This document shows positions 24,300-36,389 of a stretch of 64,000 bases of DNA, piece by piece. The DNA is from Viscum album. Its lineage: Eukaryota > Streptophyta > Magnoliopsida > Santalales > Viscaceae. Numbering within the stretch: position 1 is the first letter of the stretch; each line of letters opens with the position of its first letter. The translations under genes and the position numbers were made by a program. Below the pieces are notes generated by a model that saw only the letters and a list, made by a program, of their open reading frames with translations, was not told where the DNA came from and did not search any database. The stretch is taken from NCBI GenBank assembly GCA_963277665.1, contig CAUJRU010000138.1, positions 682,001-746,000 of the forward strand, read 5' to 3'.

Positions 24300-26700
24300 G
24301 TTCCATGAAAAAAACATCGTTTCTTTATAAATTCAATATACATTTCATGATATTTGAGTTGAAGGGTCACACAAATCCAGTTTGGCTACGAGTCTTCTAT
24401 TATTCCCTAGTTTACCTACATGAGCTGTTTATTTATGATATAGATACCTTTCTCGAATGTTGTGTTGTCTTCCTTGTGTTCATCCTCATCTTCTTCCATA
24501 TTTTAGTCGGTGGAGGCATTTGAACAAAAAATTAAATATGGGGGCCTCCCTTTCTTTATTAAGGTGGGAGAGGGTATAAGGAGGGACATAATCATCACAT
24601 ACTACATCATTCATTATAGAGGTATTCCATAAATTATTGTTTTTACACTTTCAATGGGGAGAGATGTGGCTGTAAAAATTTCATCAAGGTCTCTCCCCTC
24701 AACTAGATTTATGGGGAGCATATAGTCATTGTTAAGAACAGTCCATTGATTTATAGGGGTGGTCCCCATTCCATTGGGGCCCAAAACCTGTATATTTTCA
24801 AACACGATTAGTTTTTTCTCCTTATTTGAAGAACCATGCTTCAACATATCTGGCTTCAGAAGTATAGAAGGGGAAATAATCCCCGTTGAGTATGCAGACC
24901 TTTTCATCAAGGCGGTAATTTATACCCGGATGAAATGTTCAAGGTACCGTCATATGGTTGTTGAGTCGGGGTTGTATGGGAATGAAATTTTCCACGATGT
25001 CTTGATAGATAACCATAAATTATGCATTAAATGTGATCTTATCAAACTCTTCATTGATTTGGATCTTCCTAGTGGGTATCTTCTCATGCCTATCATACCC
25101 ATGAATGGTCATCTTTGAGGGAAAAAATCACCTTCCCCATATCTGAAAAATCTGAAGGATTAAATCATGATGAAATTGATTAGGGATCCATTTTATATCA
25201 TTTAATATTGTATATTGACATTATTGAGTCTACGTGAAACATATTGGGGTCTGATGTGACCTTAGATATCCTCTTATTGATGTCGATCTGTGAAGAAGAT
25301 GGAGACATGGAATTCTGATGGAATGATCTCCAATCGATTGAACATGGAAATAGTTACTTCTATTTCATATTTTTAATGTCATTGTTGAATTTAATGTGTT
25401 CCTCCCAGAGTTCTTATGAAATATGGAGAACATACAAGATTGAATCTTGGTTGGGACATCAACTAGCTATTTCATAATGTCGTTCATTTATCCGAAAGGT
25501 GGTAACCTTCCAATGTAGGGTTTCTCATTGACATGTGTCTTAGGATTCAAGGAATTTAAGGTGGATAGGAATGGTGATTTGTAATGGATGTAAGAACATC
25601 TTCTTCTAGTGGTGGGGGTCACTTCAGCCTTTCATGTTTACTAGGTTGATCAGATAATCAATCCCTTTCTTGGTGGTCATATAGGATAAATGGGCATGGG
25701 TGACTACTACAGGGTTCTTGGATACCTCTATGTAACTTTTGGGCCTACTACAGTGATTTACAACGATTCTTAGCTGCATATATCTCCTCTGTAGGAACAT
25801 TGCATAAATATTAGATTTAAAAATACAATTGATGTCCCTTATATCATCAGTTCATGTGCATGCAGTCTCTTATTCCCCATTTATGTTTTGGAAAATCATA
25901 TTCTGAGGCATATTCATCATCAAATAAGGGTTCTTCCAAATGTATCCCATTGAAAAAAAAACAAATATGATCTATTCATATGATGTGGGTTCCATTGTGT
26001 TGGGTGGTGAATGTGCTTTAGATGTTGTAGGGAATAAATATTCAAGTGTCTTAACTTGAGTCATAACATAAAATGAATCTTTCCTTTATGTTTCCCCTTA
26101 CTTCAGAAGGATGAACCCACCTTTGGGATACCCATATAATGTCACCTTCTTGGTTAGTGAAGCTATTTCTGGTTTGTGCAGTTTTTATCTCAAGGTGGAA
26201 TGGCCATGGTCAACTATTTTACGATTCATCCAATTGTCTAACATATGGTCATAAATCACTAATAAATTCTCCCATCAACATTATTATTCTGACAAGTGAT
26301 TGGTTATCCAGGAAACCTTTTCTATGGTGTTACCTATCACATCCTATTCAAAATTTAATATTCCATGAAGTAAATATTATAAGATGAATCAATCCTAGAT
26401 ATTATGAACCTACCATCTATGGAATGGTAAGTAGTCTGGATAGTCACTGAGGTTAACCACATCATTATTTATAGGATACGTTAGCTTGAGCGGAACATTT
26501 TCTATAGCTGACTGTAAATAATTAGGGACTTTTTCATTTCAAATAGAGTATCATTTATTCTTTTATTTATAAAATCATGTAAAACCCTGATTTCTCTATG
26601 GTTCTTCTTGAGGGTGATTTTGTGGTTTTTTCCTCTCGACATGAGGTTCTGGGTAGTTCGGTACTATTTTTTGTGATTGTATAGGCATCATTGATGGCTT
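24300..26700 (-). pseudogene. protease and linker interval of the TAT-like element
   Basis: This interval lies between gag and reverse transcriptase on the minus strand, where protease is expected. A weak 'V(N/K)LG...' block precedes reverse transcriptase near 24,400. I could not find a confident 'DGSA' or 'LLGRPW' motif, so the active site is lost or beyond reading by eye. The longest frame, 24,614-24,910 (98 codons), contains PDMLKHGSSNKEKKLIVFEN and a PINLVEGRDLDEIF stretch and is well preserved relative to its neighbours; it may belong to the extended protease/pre-RT region. The plus-strand frame at 24,759-25,118 is its antisense shadow. Confidence 0.4.
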
Positions 26701-27480
26701 TAGAGTGATATATTTCGTATCTACATTGCCTGGAATTTTCCCTTGTGTAGATGGAATGATTTGAGATTTTGATCAAGTTCAATGAATGGAATCCTCGATA
26801 TGTTGTGCCATTTCTGTGAACTCATGGAACCATCTAGGATACATCATTTGGATCAAAGGAATCTGAAAATCGCCTCGTATAATTTTATCACATATTTTGA
26901 GAAGTTTCTCCTATGAGAGAAAAATGGGGATTGAATATGTTGATCATTTATATCTGTCTATAGAGTTAGATTCCCTCTCATTTTCACGTTTTTTTCAATT
27001 CATCAATTAATGATTCTAATTTTCCTTATCATGAATCTAGGTTGATAAAATAATTCGTGATGAAGGTATTCCTATCTTATAAGGTTTCTTGCTAGTAGAA
27101 TTCTGTAACAATGAAATGCCATTCCCCTTATAGTATGTATAAAACACCTCGTTGTTGTTGACTCCTATTGATTTTGAGGGTCCATCATTGGCCAGTATCA
27201 AGAAATAATGTTTATAAGATGTTTTTTGGGTCACCTGCACTATCCAATGTAGATAAGGTTGGATTGAAAAAATATCGGGGGTAATATTTTATCTATCCAC
27301 TGAAGATATGGATTATTCTTGCATTAAATAGTTCTGAATATCTCTTTCATGGCTTCCATTTGAGTAGTTAGGGACTTGATGAGGTTAAATAGATCTTGGG
27401 GTAATGTTTTCCAAGTTGTAACCCATTTTTAGGGTGATGTAGGGGATTAATTTTGTGGCCCGACATTTTTATTATTCTGA
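26701..27480 (-). pseudogene. Ty3/gypsy gag remnant (TAT-like)
   Basis: At the N-terminal side LPQDLFNLIKSLTTQMEAMK (27,340-27,420) is a helical segment typical of plant gypsy gag leaders. The C-terminal part IIRGDFQIPLIQMM, YPRWFHEFTEMAQHIEDSI (26,780-26,900) matches the TAT gag tail 'V++L...Y...L...P...F.EL...G..IEDAI'. Before it comes NERESNSIDRYK, standing for the 'G.SF..F..RWR' block. In-frame stops occur at several Gln/Trp/Arg positions. Its orientation and position upstream of the pol remnants agree with a single minus-strand element about 6 kb long in its coding part. Confidence 0.6.
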
Positions 27481-30110
27481 TTTTGGATTCTTTATAAGAC
27501 TTAACTAATACCCTAATGATTGACAGTTATTTAGAAAAATATATGGAAGTGATTATCATCCTAAACTTCTTCATTCATGTACAATGGAAACCTTGATATA
27601 GTGCTGATCTAAAATTTAAATCTCATTGTTTTAGGTGGATGTATATGGGAGGGAGAATATTATTCTCTTCCAAAAGATGATACCTAATAAGAATATTTCC
27701 AGTAAGTATATCTCCATTGAGTTGTTGAGAGTTTGTATCTCACTCTTGGTTTATCACAATGGTTCCTGAATGGAAGGAACCTCGACTCATTTGGGTAGTG
27801 ATCAAGATGTTGCATATCCTTTCACTTTCTCTTTGGTAGTTATATTCCATATAGGTGCAAACTCTACATTAGAAGGTGCTTGATTTTGGTGCCTTCTTTG
27901 GTTCCAGGTGTGTGAAGCCTCAATTAGTGCATCCAAATCACCATCCTCTTGGTGTATATTTCCCATGTTGTGACCTTATGAATTTTTCAATTGATCCAAA
28001 AAATATATTATGTTTATTATGGTGATATTAAAAGAGGAATATCAATAACTTTTTATTTTATGATATCTTTTTACCCAAGAGGATAACATTTCACTATCTT
28101 CATCCAGGACATTATTCGAACCCCTAGATATGTTGGGACATTTTGGAATGCAACCCATATGGGGTATGATCGGATTTACCATTTGATCCTCCCATACTAT
28201 TCTATGAAATATAACTTTTGGGGGGATTCTAGTAAAATTTTCTGATTGATCCCCAATTAATAGAGGTTTCTCTTGTCGGTGGAGGAACATATTGTATAAA
28301 GACAATCAATTTTTACCTTAAAAACATTAAAAGATTGATTCTATATGTGTTAATGATGATGAAGAAAATCCCCATAGTTATATGTGACAGGGGTTACTCA
28401 AGGACCCAATTGGTATTGACTAATCATGTTGTTAAGGATCCAATAATTGAAATCAGGGATTTTACGACTCATAGGATGAACAATGAGATATAAATTCATC
28501 CAATCAAGAAGGATGTAGTTTATCTAGAATCACCAATGATTTCCCTTGGACCCTCTTAGGGTAATATGACTCTAGTGATGTTGATTGATATATGAATTCC
28601 TCAATCCTAGTGGGATGGGGTTTGTATTCAAAATCTGATGATATTTCATAAATCCTCTAGGGAATTTATTATCCAAGAGGTGGAGGTAGTGGTAGATATT
28701 CCCTAAAGCATGTTGGTTGAGTTCTCTATTGGGGAGATTTTATGGAATCTACAACTGCGGTCCGCCTGATGTAGTGAATCTATTCTCATTTATGAGATGG
28801 GTGTACTAGTTTTCCTTTACATGAATCATTTTTTATTGGGATATATTAGGTTGTTCTCAACATCTAATTCAATGTCTGAAATTTATTCCTATTAATTTGA
28901 GGGGACCAGTTAAAAGACATTATGGATATCCTATCACAATTTTTGTTATGTCTAGGATTTGTTGAAGTGTGGTAATACTATTTTAGTAACCAAATGGATC
29001 ATGTATTCCCAATTACTCTAATTTCTCCAAAGTATATGACATTACAAGAAGTAGTATAAAAAAGGGTTCTTCTATTTTCCATACACAGTGAAGTGGAATT
29101 CCCCATATTTCACCCATCCTCGAATATGCACATCTACAGATGCCTGGGAAATCATTAAGTGGAGGGTATTCATTATGTAATGAAAAAATGGGTAGTAATT
29201 TTTTGTTTGCTTCCACTTTTAGTTTTTTGGATATAGAAAAGGTGTCCATATCTAGATAAAAATATAGTCTTTTCATGATCTTAAGGTGATACTTCTGTCC
29301 TTGATAGAGATGATGTCTATACATCAATAACTGATGTGTAGAATTTTTTTTGGCATAGTTATTGCATGAAATTTTTTTCTATCTCATCAAGGACCTCATA
29401 TTTAGATGTAGGAAGGATCCAGAACTTTATGTGGAGGTTGTTTCTAGATAACTCTATTCATATGTCAATGTTAGACTTATCTTCAACAAATGTACACTCA
29501 TCAATATGGAAAAAACACAAATGATACTTCTTGAGGTCACATTATGGCTTGAGTGGAGTTCTTTTGGATGTTTATGGGGAAATATATGTGGTTTACCGTG
29601 ATGTTTAAAGAAACTCTCTATACTACTGAATTTGATTTATTAACACCACTCTATACGAATGTGCCTATGAAAGGGTAGGTTTTCCTTGTCATTTGGAGAT
29701 ACTTCAATGGAGAGGTTGACCACGGTGGATGTCAGAAGTAGAGTCCCTCCATTCCATCTCTACACTACCATGATGAGGCCTATCATGGTAATGATAATAT
29801 TCTTCTTTGGTTTAAGAGTTAATGATTTATCGTGTTGTTGGGAATGCATCTATAATGTCTTTAATGACTGGAATTGAATGGATTAGTAACGTGGGTCATG
29901 TTCTAAGTCATTGATGTAACATGCTGACATTCAATTTTTAATTGTGCAGGGATATTAAAATTATTTATGATGTATTCAGGAAACGTTAATATTATTATCT
30001 CATATTGTGGGAGTATAATATCTTTACTGAGTAGATTTTGGAATATTTCAATGATATTCATCATTATTGAACAGAATATAATCATTTTCCTATGTGTGTG
30101 GAATTCTCAA
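27481..30110. other. unclassified interval, probable leader or flank of the minus-strand element
   Basis: No domain is recognised. Minus-strand open frames at 28,042-28,305 (87 codons) and 29,013-29,327 (104 codons) lie in the same orientation as the TAT-like element and could be leader, additional-ORF or flanking-repeat sequence. Neither shows a motif I know, and they may be chance frames. No primer-binding site for initiator Met was found on the minus strand in this interval. The 5' LTR of the minus-strand element should lie in or beyond it. Confidence 0.35.
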
Positions 30111-30119
30111 TTGTTGGGA

Positions 30120-30830
30120 CTCAGTTATAATAGGATTATGATCCTAATCCCAAGCCTTTGGAATATGTCACTAGTCATTTGTGGCAGTAATATGTGCTCG
30201 ACTAATGGTATGCACCGCTCTCACTTGGTAATTCATAGTTGGAACACCAGTATGAGTCCGGTATGAATATGAATTCCCTATCAGAATATATTGATGTGAT
30301 TCCATAATTGACGAATGGATATGATACTCCTCTTGTATTTTTTTGGAATGATGCTGGTGAAGTATTTGATGGGTGGATTTATGAATATGAATAAGTCTTC
30401 AGTGATCTTCTGGAATATGCCATACATATACACGGACCGGAAAATGAGCTTGTCATAAGACATGATTCATTTTCAATTGGACAGTCTGGTCCGGATCATG
30501 TATATGGGCCTAATCACAAGCCTTTGGAGTTTGTCTCTCAACATATTTGATATGGATATATACATTTCCTGTGGAATGTGAGCCTCTCACATAGTGAGCC
30601 CCGTCCAGAATGGGGATATGATTCGATCCTGGGCCTTTGAAATATGCCTCCTTAATTTTTTGATAATCATGTTTCCATGTCCACATACATTTTTACTCAC
30701 TTGGTGAGCACTGGTTGGAATGGGAATATGATCCAAATCTGGTTCCTTATCCTTTAATGGAATATGCTGACAATTTTCCTATTTGGGAGGAAGAATGTGT
30801 TTTGCGCTAGAGTGAACACTTGTTTATAAT
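30120..30830. repeat. degenerate tandem repeat, about 110-120 bp unit
   Basis: A block resembling ggatatgatcctaatc followed by gcctttggaatatg(t/c)c recurs at about 30,136, 30,495, 30,613 and 30,721. The last three are spaced about 118 and 108 bp apart. The inter-block sequence also shares ctcac-tggtgagc elements (for example near 30,587 and 30,699). The copies are heavily diverged. Arrays of this size occur in U3 regions of long LTRs, in untranslated regions of giant gypsy elements and in satellite DNA. Confidence 0.6.
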
Positions 30831-31969
30831 GATCAGAGTGTTGAGCTTCCCTGGATGTAGGGATAAGAATATGTTCATTTATTTGTTTCTATAACTTTTC
30901 TAAAAAATATCGGAGAATTTATTCAGATATTCCTAATAAGTATTTTCATTTTAGAAAAGATTTTAATGGGATATAAGACTCCACATTTTTCATTTATAAT
31001 AAGTACTAGTAGATATGTTAAATTGAATCTGGTATATGTGCCCACATATATCCTCCTTGTTCCATAAAAATATGATGTTGGACATCGAAAACTATTACAG
31101 GGATATGTGCCTCTCCAATTTATACTCTGGGGATTTGTACACAGACTAGTTCAGAGTGAGTAAGGGTCTAAGCCTGCTAACTGGTTACTAACAGAATATT
31201 CTATAAATCATCATCAACAGGAGAAGTTATATGTTCCAAATACATGATATAGTATATCTTCCTAGCTTTATATGTCTTCCATGTTTCCTTATCATGGATA
31301 TTATATGTTTTAGTGATCCGGTTGGTACCCTCACCAGGAGACTGGTGGGAACTAGTGGGATGGTGTCGATAATGGCCGTTGATAGGGGCCCTCCACTGTG
31401 AAACCTGAACCGGATGGGAAATGTGTTTGACAACCTAGTACAACATCCTTAGATATTGAAGGTGGTTATTTGTGATCTTCAAGGATAATATAATTTAGTG
31501 GTTTGTTATGTCATGAAGGACCATTGGATTAGTAACTTTATTCGGTGGATGATGCAGACTCATTGGATTTAGTACTCATAGACCCTCATGGGAATATTCG
31601 AGTGTTGCGATTGTAACATCTCTATGGTGCACCCATTTAATTTTTATATCCATGTTACATTGAATATATTGAATATGTCAGATTATTTTGGGACCTATAG
31701 GATTTTTTACCCTAGATGACATGAATGAATAATCGGTGTATTATAAAATTATTTTGGATTATGATTCTTTTGATTGGAGTATTATCTGCAGCTATGTAGA
31801 AAACAAGGAACAAGGTCATCGATTAGTAAAATATCATAGTAATGATGTTATCAATATGATATGCTTGGATAAAACAATTTTCCTTTTATTAAAAATCAGG
31901 CCATACAGATTTTTTGGACATGATAATGAATGGATGGACTTATTTCATTGGAATTCATTTATATATTAA
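30831..31969. other. unclassified DNA between two tandem arrays
   Basis: No gene is recognised. The minus-strand frame at 31,227-31,433 and the plus-strand frame at 31,736-31,969 show no known motif. Confidence 0.4.
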
Positions 31970-32290
31970 TTTGATAGATTCACAATAAGTTCACCACCAA
32001 TGTTTGTTTATAGCATGAAAACCAAATGAAACAATTGATAAAAACCCAATTAATTTTTTTTACATATTCACAACGGGTTCACCATTTTTATTTTCATATT
32101 ATTTTCATGAACAATGTCCTAATGGAATGTAACACATGTATTTTTTTTACTAAAGACATTTACGTTGGGTTCATCATTTTTTCAACATATGTTGTTAAAA
32201 ATGACATAAAGGACAATAACCCAGTCATTTTTTTATAATAGAGATTCAGGTTGGGATCACCATTTTTTCACATATAAGAGATGACTGGGA
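31970..32290. repeat. degenerate tandem repeat, about 85-95 bp unit, 3.5 copies
   Basis: Units begin with (a)g/tattcac-aa-gggttcaccatttttt and recur at about 31,975, 32,058, 32,152 and 32,242; the last copy is partial. Each is followed by an AT-rich half ending in an aacccagt-like block. The short open frame 32,026-32,238 is contained within the array and is a by-product of it. Confidence 0.65.
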
Positions 32291-33795
32291 ACCCTTGTTG
32301 ATGTGGCTACACTTCTCCATAATGGTTTATTGTGACAGTTTTAATTCATGTACAATCACTAATAATGGGTTTCCATTTCCATTATTTGTGGAAACTCCCA
32401 ACGGTTCCCTCATCCATAACTGGGTACAAACCTACTTTCCAATGGTAGGTGGTCAACTGATGTTTCAGACCTAATGATTCTTATTGACTCTCATTGGTCA
32501 AGAGGATGGGAGGTTGGGATGGTCAGAACCTTTTGGGGGGACTTTTTCCTACTTTAGGAATCCCTTATAGATTGAGGATATGTTTGATAATATCTTCTTA
32601 ACCTAGATATGGAACTTTTTACTCTAAAAAATTATAATCGATTAAATCTCTTATATATATATAAGGAAAAGTGGGATCTAATTTTTGAATCCATATATAT
32701 AAATCTGAGGTTCTTTATACTTTTATCAGTAGTGAATTGATTATTATATTATGAATCATCATAACTAAGTGCATTGGAGTCTGTTATCTTTTAGGGAGGC
32801 AATTGATATTTCAAGGAGGATAATAAATCATTATTTGGTGTCCTATGTATAATGATTATTTTAGGAATCAAAACCCATGTATTTCATTAAAACCCGTCCA
32901 GTTTACCTTTATATGGATTGGATATATGTTCATTGACATAAGAACTGGAAATTTGAGTTAGAGACTAAAAAAGAAATCCTATGTATCCTGGTTTTATATG
33001 GAATCAAAGTTATTAAAGATCGATCATGCCGTTGGGACTGTCCCCAAGGTATATATTGTTATATGATAGATATTTATATCCTCCCACATATTGGGGATTA
33101 CATGATGATATTTCCTTGGATAGTATAGCTTCATTATGTCAATGATGTGTTTTTTATGGAACCCAAATCCCACGTGATCTATTATCATTGAAGGAAACAA
33201 GGTATAGCATGTGATCAACATCATTGCATATGGTTATGAGGATTATATACATGGATTTCCCTTTTTATGTTTAATATAGTGATCGGGACTTGGGGAACCA
33301 TCATACGCATCCTAGTTATAGAAGGAATCATTGTCCTCATAGTTCAATTAGTCAGAGCTTACACACTAAATTTTCCCATATATGTGGGACATATCCTATC
33401 ATATCACTAATCAGGGAATACACACTGACATTTCCCTTATCCTGGTAGAGAACTTTCATGTGAATTACATTATAATTGTTACTCACTATGTTCACATGAT
33501 CTATGCTCTGTACGAAAAAAATGTATTGAAAATAACCAGTGCCATTTATTATGGATGCAAGATATAGGTACTCGGACTAACCATTGTATGTTTAATATAG
33601 ATATTGGCCCTAAGGGAGTCATCCTACATGTCCATGTTATAGGAGGAATATGATTAATCGTATTTCCCTTGATTAGGGCTTACACACAAAGGTATCTATT
33701 CTGATCCGGGATTACACGCTAATAGTGGAATAATCTATCAAGTCATGGGATACCCTATTGACACAGAATTCTTTATTGATGCACATGATATACTG
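32291..33795. other. unclassified DNA with dispersed 'ttacacac' repeats
   Basis: No coding motif is recognised. The phrase 'g(c/g)ttacacac(t/a)aa' recurs near 33,358, 33,678 and 33,711, with related 'ggaatacacactgac' at 33,415, which suggests a further irregular repeat of the kind seen on both sides. Confidence 0.4.
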
Positions 33796-34260
33796 ATTTC
33801 TTGAAATTACTTTATTTTAGAAATGGTTTGGTTTTCAAGGAGTCATGTGAATTTGATGTTGGGGATTGTTTAACGGTTTTGTGTTGGTTTTTTATTATCA
33901 TTGGTGAAGTTTTTTGGTCTGTTTTTGTTGTTTTTCCAATCATCTGGTATGCATTGTCGACGATGGTGGTAAATGGTCTTGTTTTCAAGTGAGGAGGCGG
34001 TCATGCCGGTGTCGATGAGTTGTGTGATATTAGAGAAGTTGTAATGATCGATGGTAGGTGATGGGATCAAGGTAGAATAGAGGCGGTGTTGGGGCGGAGG
34101 AGTCGATTCGCGCATCTGGAAGGGTCTAAATTTTAAAAATTTAAATAGTTGTACATGTTTTTTCATTTTGAATTTTTAGTTTTGATCATTGTAATTCTGT
34201 GTTTTTGTATCTGTTCAACTGGTTTTATGGGTCCCCCACTACCCTTTATACTGGTTATTC
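33796..34260. other. CpG-rich patch of unlike composition
   Basis: Between about 33,860 and 34,110 there are about a dozen CpG dinucleotides in 250 bp, for example gtcgacga, ggcggtcatgccgg and gtcgattcgcgc, whereas the rest of the window averages far fewer. A block aaatggt-ttg-gttttcaag occurs at 33,821 and again at 33,971, so part of the patch is a 150-bp direct duplication. On the minus strand it contains the 98-codon frame described separately. A young insertion, or a fragment kept free of methylation-driven decay, would explain the composition. The edges are not sharp, and no terminal inverted repeat or target duplication was found. Confidence 0.55.
33870..34166 (-). CDS. hypothetical 98-residue frame in the CpG-rich patch
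   Basis: The longest minus-strand frame in the CpG-rich patch. It encodes a basic, Ser/Thr/Pro/Asn-rich protein with a PPPQHRLYST segment and an NKNRPKNFTNDNKKPTQNR tail. There are no membrane segments, and I recognise no domain. It has few of the Lys/Asn/Ile/Phe-only runs that mark chance frames in AT-rich DNA, and its amino-acid mix is unlike the other frames in the window. It could be a captured exon fragment or simply a chance frame in GC-richer DNA. The plus-strand frame at 33,801-33,992 overlaps it, so orientation is uncertain. No function is proposed. Confidence 0.25.
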   Translation of the reverse strand: MKKHVQLFKFLKFRPFQMRESTPPPQHRLYSTLIPSPTIDHYNFSNITQLIDTGMTASSLENKTIYHHRRQCIPDDWKNNKNRPKNFTNDNKKPTQNR

Positions 34261-34429
34261 TAAAAATCGAAAATTAAGATTGGTTTTTAAAGATAAATAT
34301 AATCACATGATGTAGTAATATTTTCCCTGGGATGTTGCATATCCTAAATGGAATTCATGAGGGTCATTGAATGACCATGTATGAATTGGATAGAAGACAT
34401 CTCAAGACCTGGATTGCTGGTCTTGGAAG

Positions 34430-34890
34430 ACAATATATGATCCCAGCTGAAATTCCATGATGGCATCGCATGATCCCACTGACATGCCCTACTGTCATTG
34501 AGAAAACATGAAAAAATGCTTAGAGGGCACCGTGAGAGTTAGTTTGATATGTGTCTAAGGCTGACATATGATCCAGGTTGACATGTCATGGAACAACATG
34601 AGATATGACGTGTGTTCATAAAAAACATCATGATATTCATTTGGCATGCCTAGGTTCTATTGTGAGACTCAACTAACATGTGTTGCTACCATCATATGTG
34701 TCAGTAAATTTGTCTAAAGGATAGCACAATGATAGAATAGTGAGCCCGTATGGCTTCACAATACTAGAGCGGAATTCCTGAGTCTTCCAAGAGAATTGTT
34801 TTGAAAAGTCCATGGGGGGTTGTATACTCCAAGTAGTATGACAAAGGAGAATCTTATGATCTAACTGACATGTACCGGTGCGGTCACATA
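34430..34890. repeat. degenerate tandem repeat, about 95-100 bp unit
   Basis: A block like gatccca-ctgacatg(c/t)c recurs at about 34,472, 34,570, 34,664 and 34,857, with a half-copy at 34,438 (gatcccagctgaaattcc). Spacings are about 98, 94 and 193 (two units). Each block is followed by a tgtcat- or catgg-containing segment. Copies are strongly diverged. The minus-strand frame at 34,673-34,894 is inside the array. Confidence 0.6.
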
Positions 34891-36389
34891 TCATAGGTTT
34901 TTCATGAAAATTCCTTGAGAACTAGATCATATGTTCTTCTCAATAGTCTTCCATATTTAATTATTTGATCCACTATTTTATTTCAAATTCCATTTATTTT
35001 TTGAGTGATATATATTTTTTATGATTCACATTATATAATCGATATATGGGATATTTTTTTCATGTCATGATGGAAGTTATTTGTGTGATCTATGGGGGTC
35101 ATGTGAATTGTATTATGCATTCTACATAATCTATCAGGTTGTTCCCTAGATCTTAACTAATGGGAATATTTCCTTTCCATGAGATCATCCCCTCTAATAA
35201 ATATTATTTGGTTCATGGGTTTATCTGTATGGGTTTCAACAATTTCATTTTCATGAAGTACTTCTCCTCTTTGTTTCATTATATGGTGGGGGTTTATAAG
35301 CCTCACCACTGTGGTTGTTTGATGAATGGATTGGTCCGTATTTCATGAATCCATGAAGGAGTTCCTGGATGGATTTAGTTTTATGCACTCCACAAGATCG
35401 CACCATAAATCATTTTATGGGTATCAAATGATTTTTAGTGACTATAGGATCATCCTTCCAAAGAAAAATTTATAAGATTATTTATTATTATTGTTAGTTT
35501 TTTGAAACATGTGGAAATGTTATGATATAGTAATATTTTTCATATAGAAATGTCAAATTATCATCATGAGATTTGGGTTCTTATTTAATGGTATTTTAAT
35601 GATCTTAGGAAACATTTCTTCAATTTCCAAGAGACAATGATGACCTTTTGTGCATACTTTGTGAAAATAGGCCAGCTTGTCAAGGGGTCTTCTTAGACCA
35701 TGCTGCAGACATCATAGGTTCATCGTGAGGGTTTTACAATTGTATGAGGATCTCATAGTTTTCTATTTTATTTCATCTTTATATTTTAATATGTTTGGGG
35801 ATATTTTGAGGATTCATGAGTGTTGTTGAAGACAAACACATTCCCTCTTGGTGGTGTGTTAAGTGACCAACGAAGGGATTTTTTAATATGATAGTTAATT
35901 TCATGGAAAATTACATCTATTGTTAATTATAGAAACTAAGGGGGGCCACAAAGATTCCTAGACAAACTCGAGCCCCTTTTTGAGATGAGTATGATATGTT
36001 AGAGGGCATTAATGAGATGAGTTGAACATGTTGTACGGGGTCTTACGGTGTCTTAACGATCTTATGGGGTGTGTCTCATTAATTTTTATGACTTTAAGTG
36101 GATCCTACCAATCAATTTTTTTTTATTTTACAGTGTACTAGGTTTTCGTGAGAATTCATGAATGTTGTTGGGGATAATAATTATCTCCATTAGTGATTCA
36201 GTGCATGAGTTTTATGAATAAATCAATTTCCTTCCATTAGAATATTTTCCTCTTATTTTCCAAGGATATTAGAGATGATCCTTCAAGCACATCCTCCAGT
36301 TGGAAATTCATGTATCATGGGGGTGCTATCTTGGCAGCCTTAGCATGACCATTGATTGTCCAGGGAGCCATACCAAGAGAAATATTAAT
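34891..36389. other. unclassified DNA upstream of the SIRE-type element
   Basis: No gene or repeat family is recognised. Base composition is that of the surrounding decayed repeats. The interval ends at the 5' LTR boundary at 36,390. Confidence 0.45.

Noticed and set aside
24759..25118. 119-codon plus-strand open frame, one of the longest
   Set aside because: Overlaps the minus-strand gag-RT interval in antisense; no recognisable motif and no supporting signal.
32026..32238. 70-codon plus-strand open frame
   Set aside because: Produced by the 90-bp tandem array; its residues repeat with the array.
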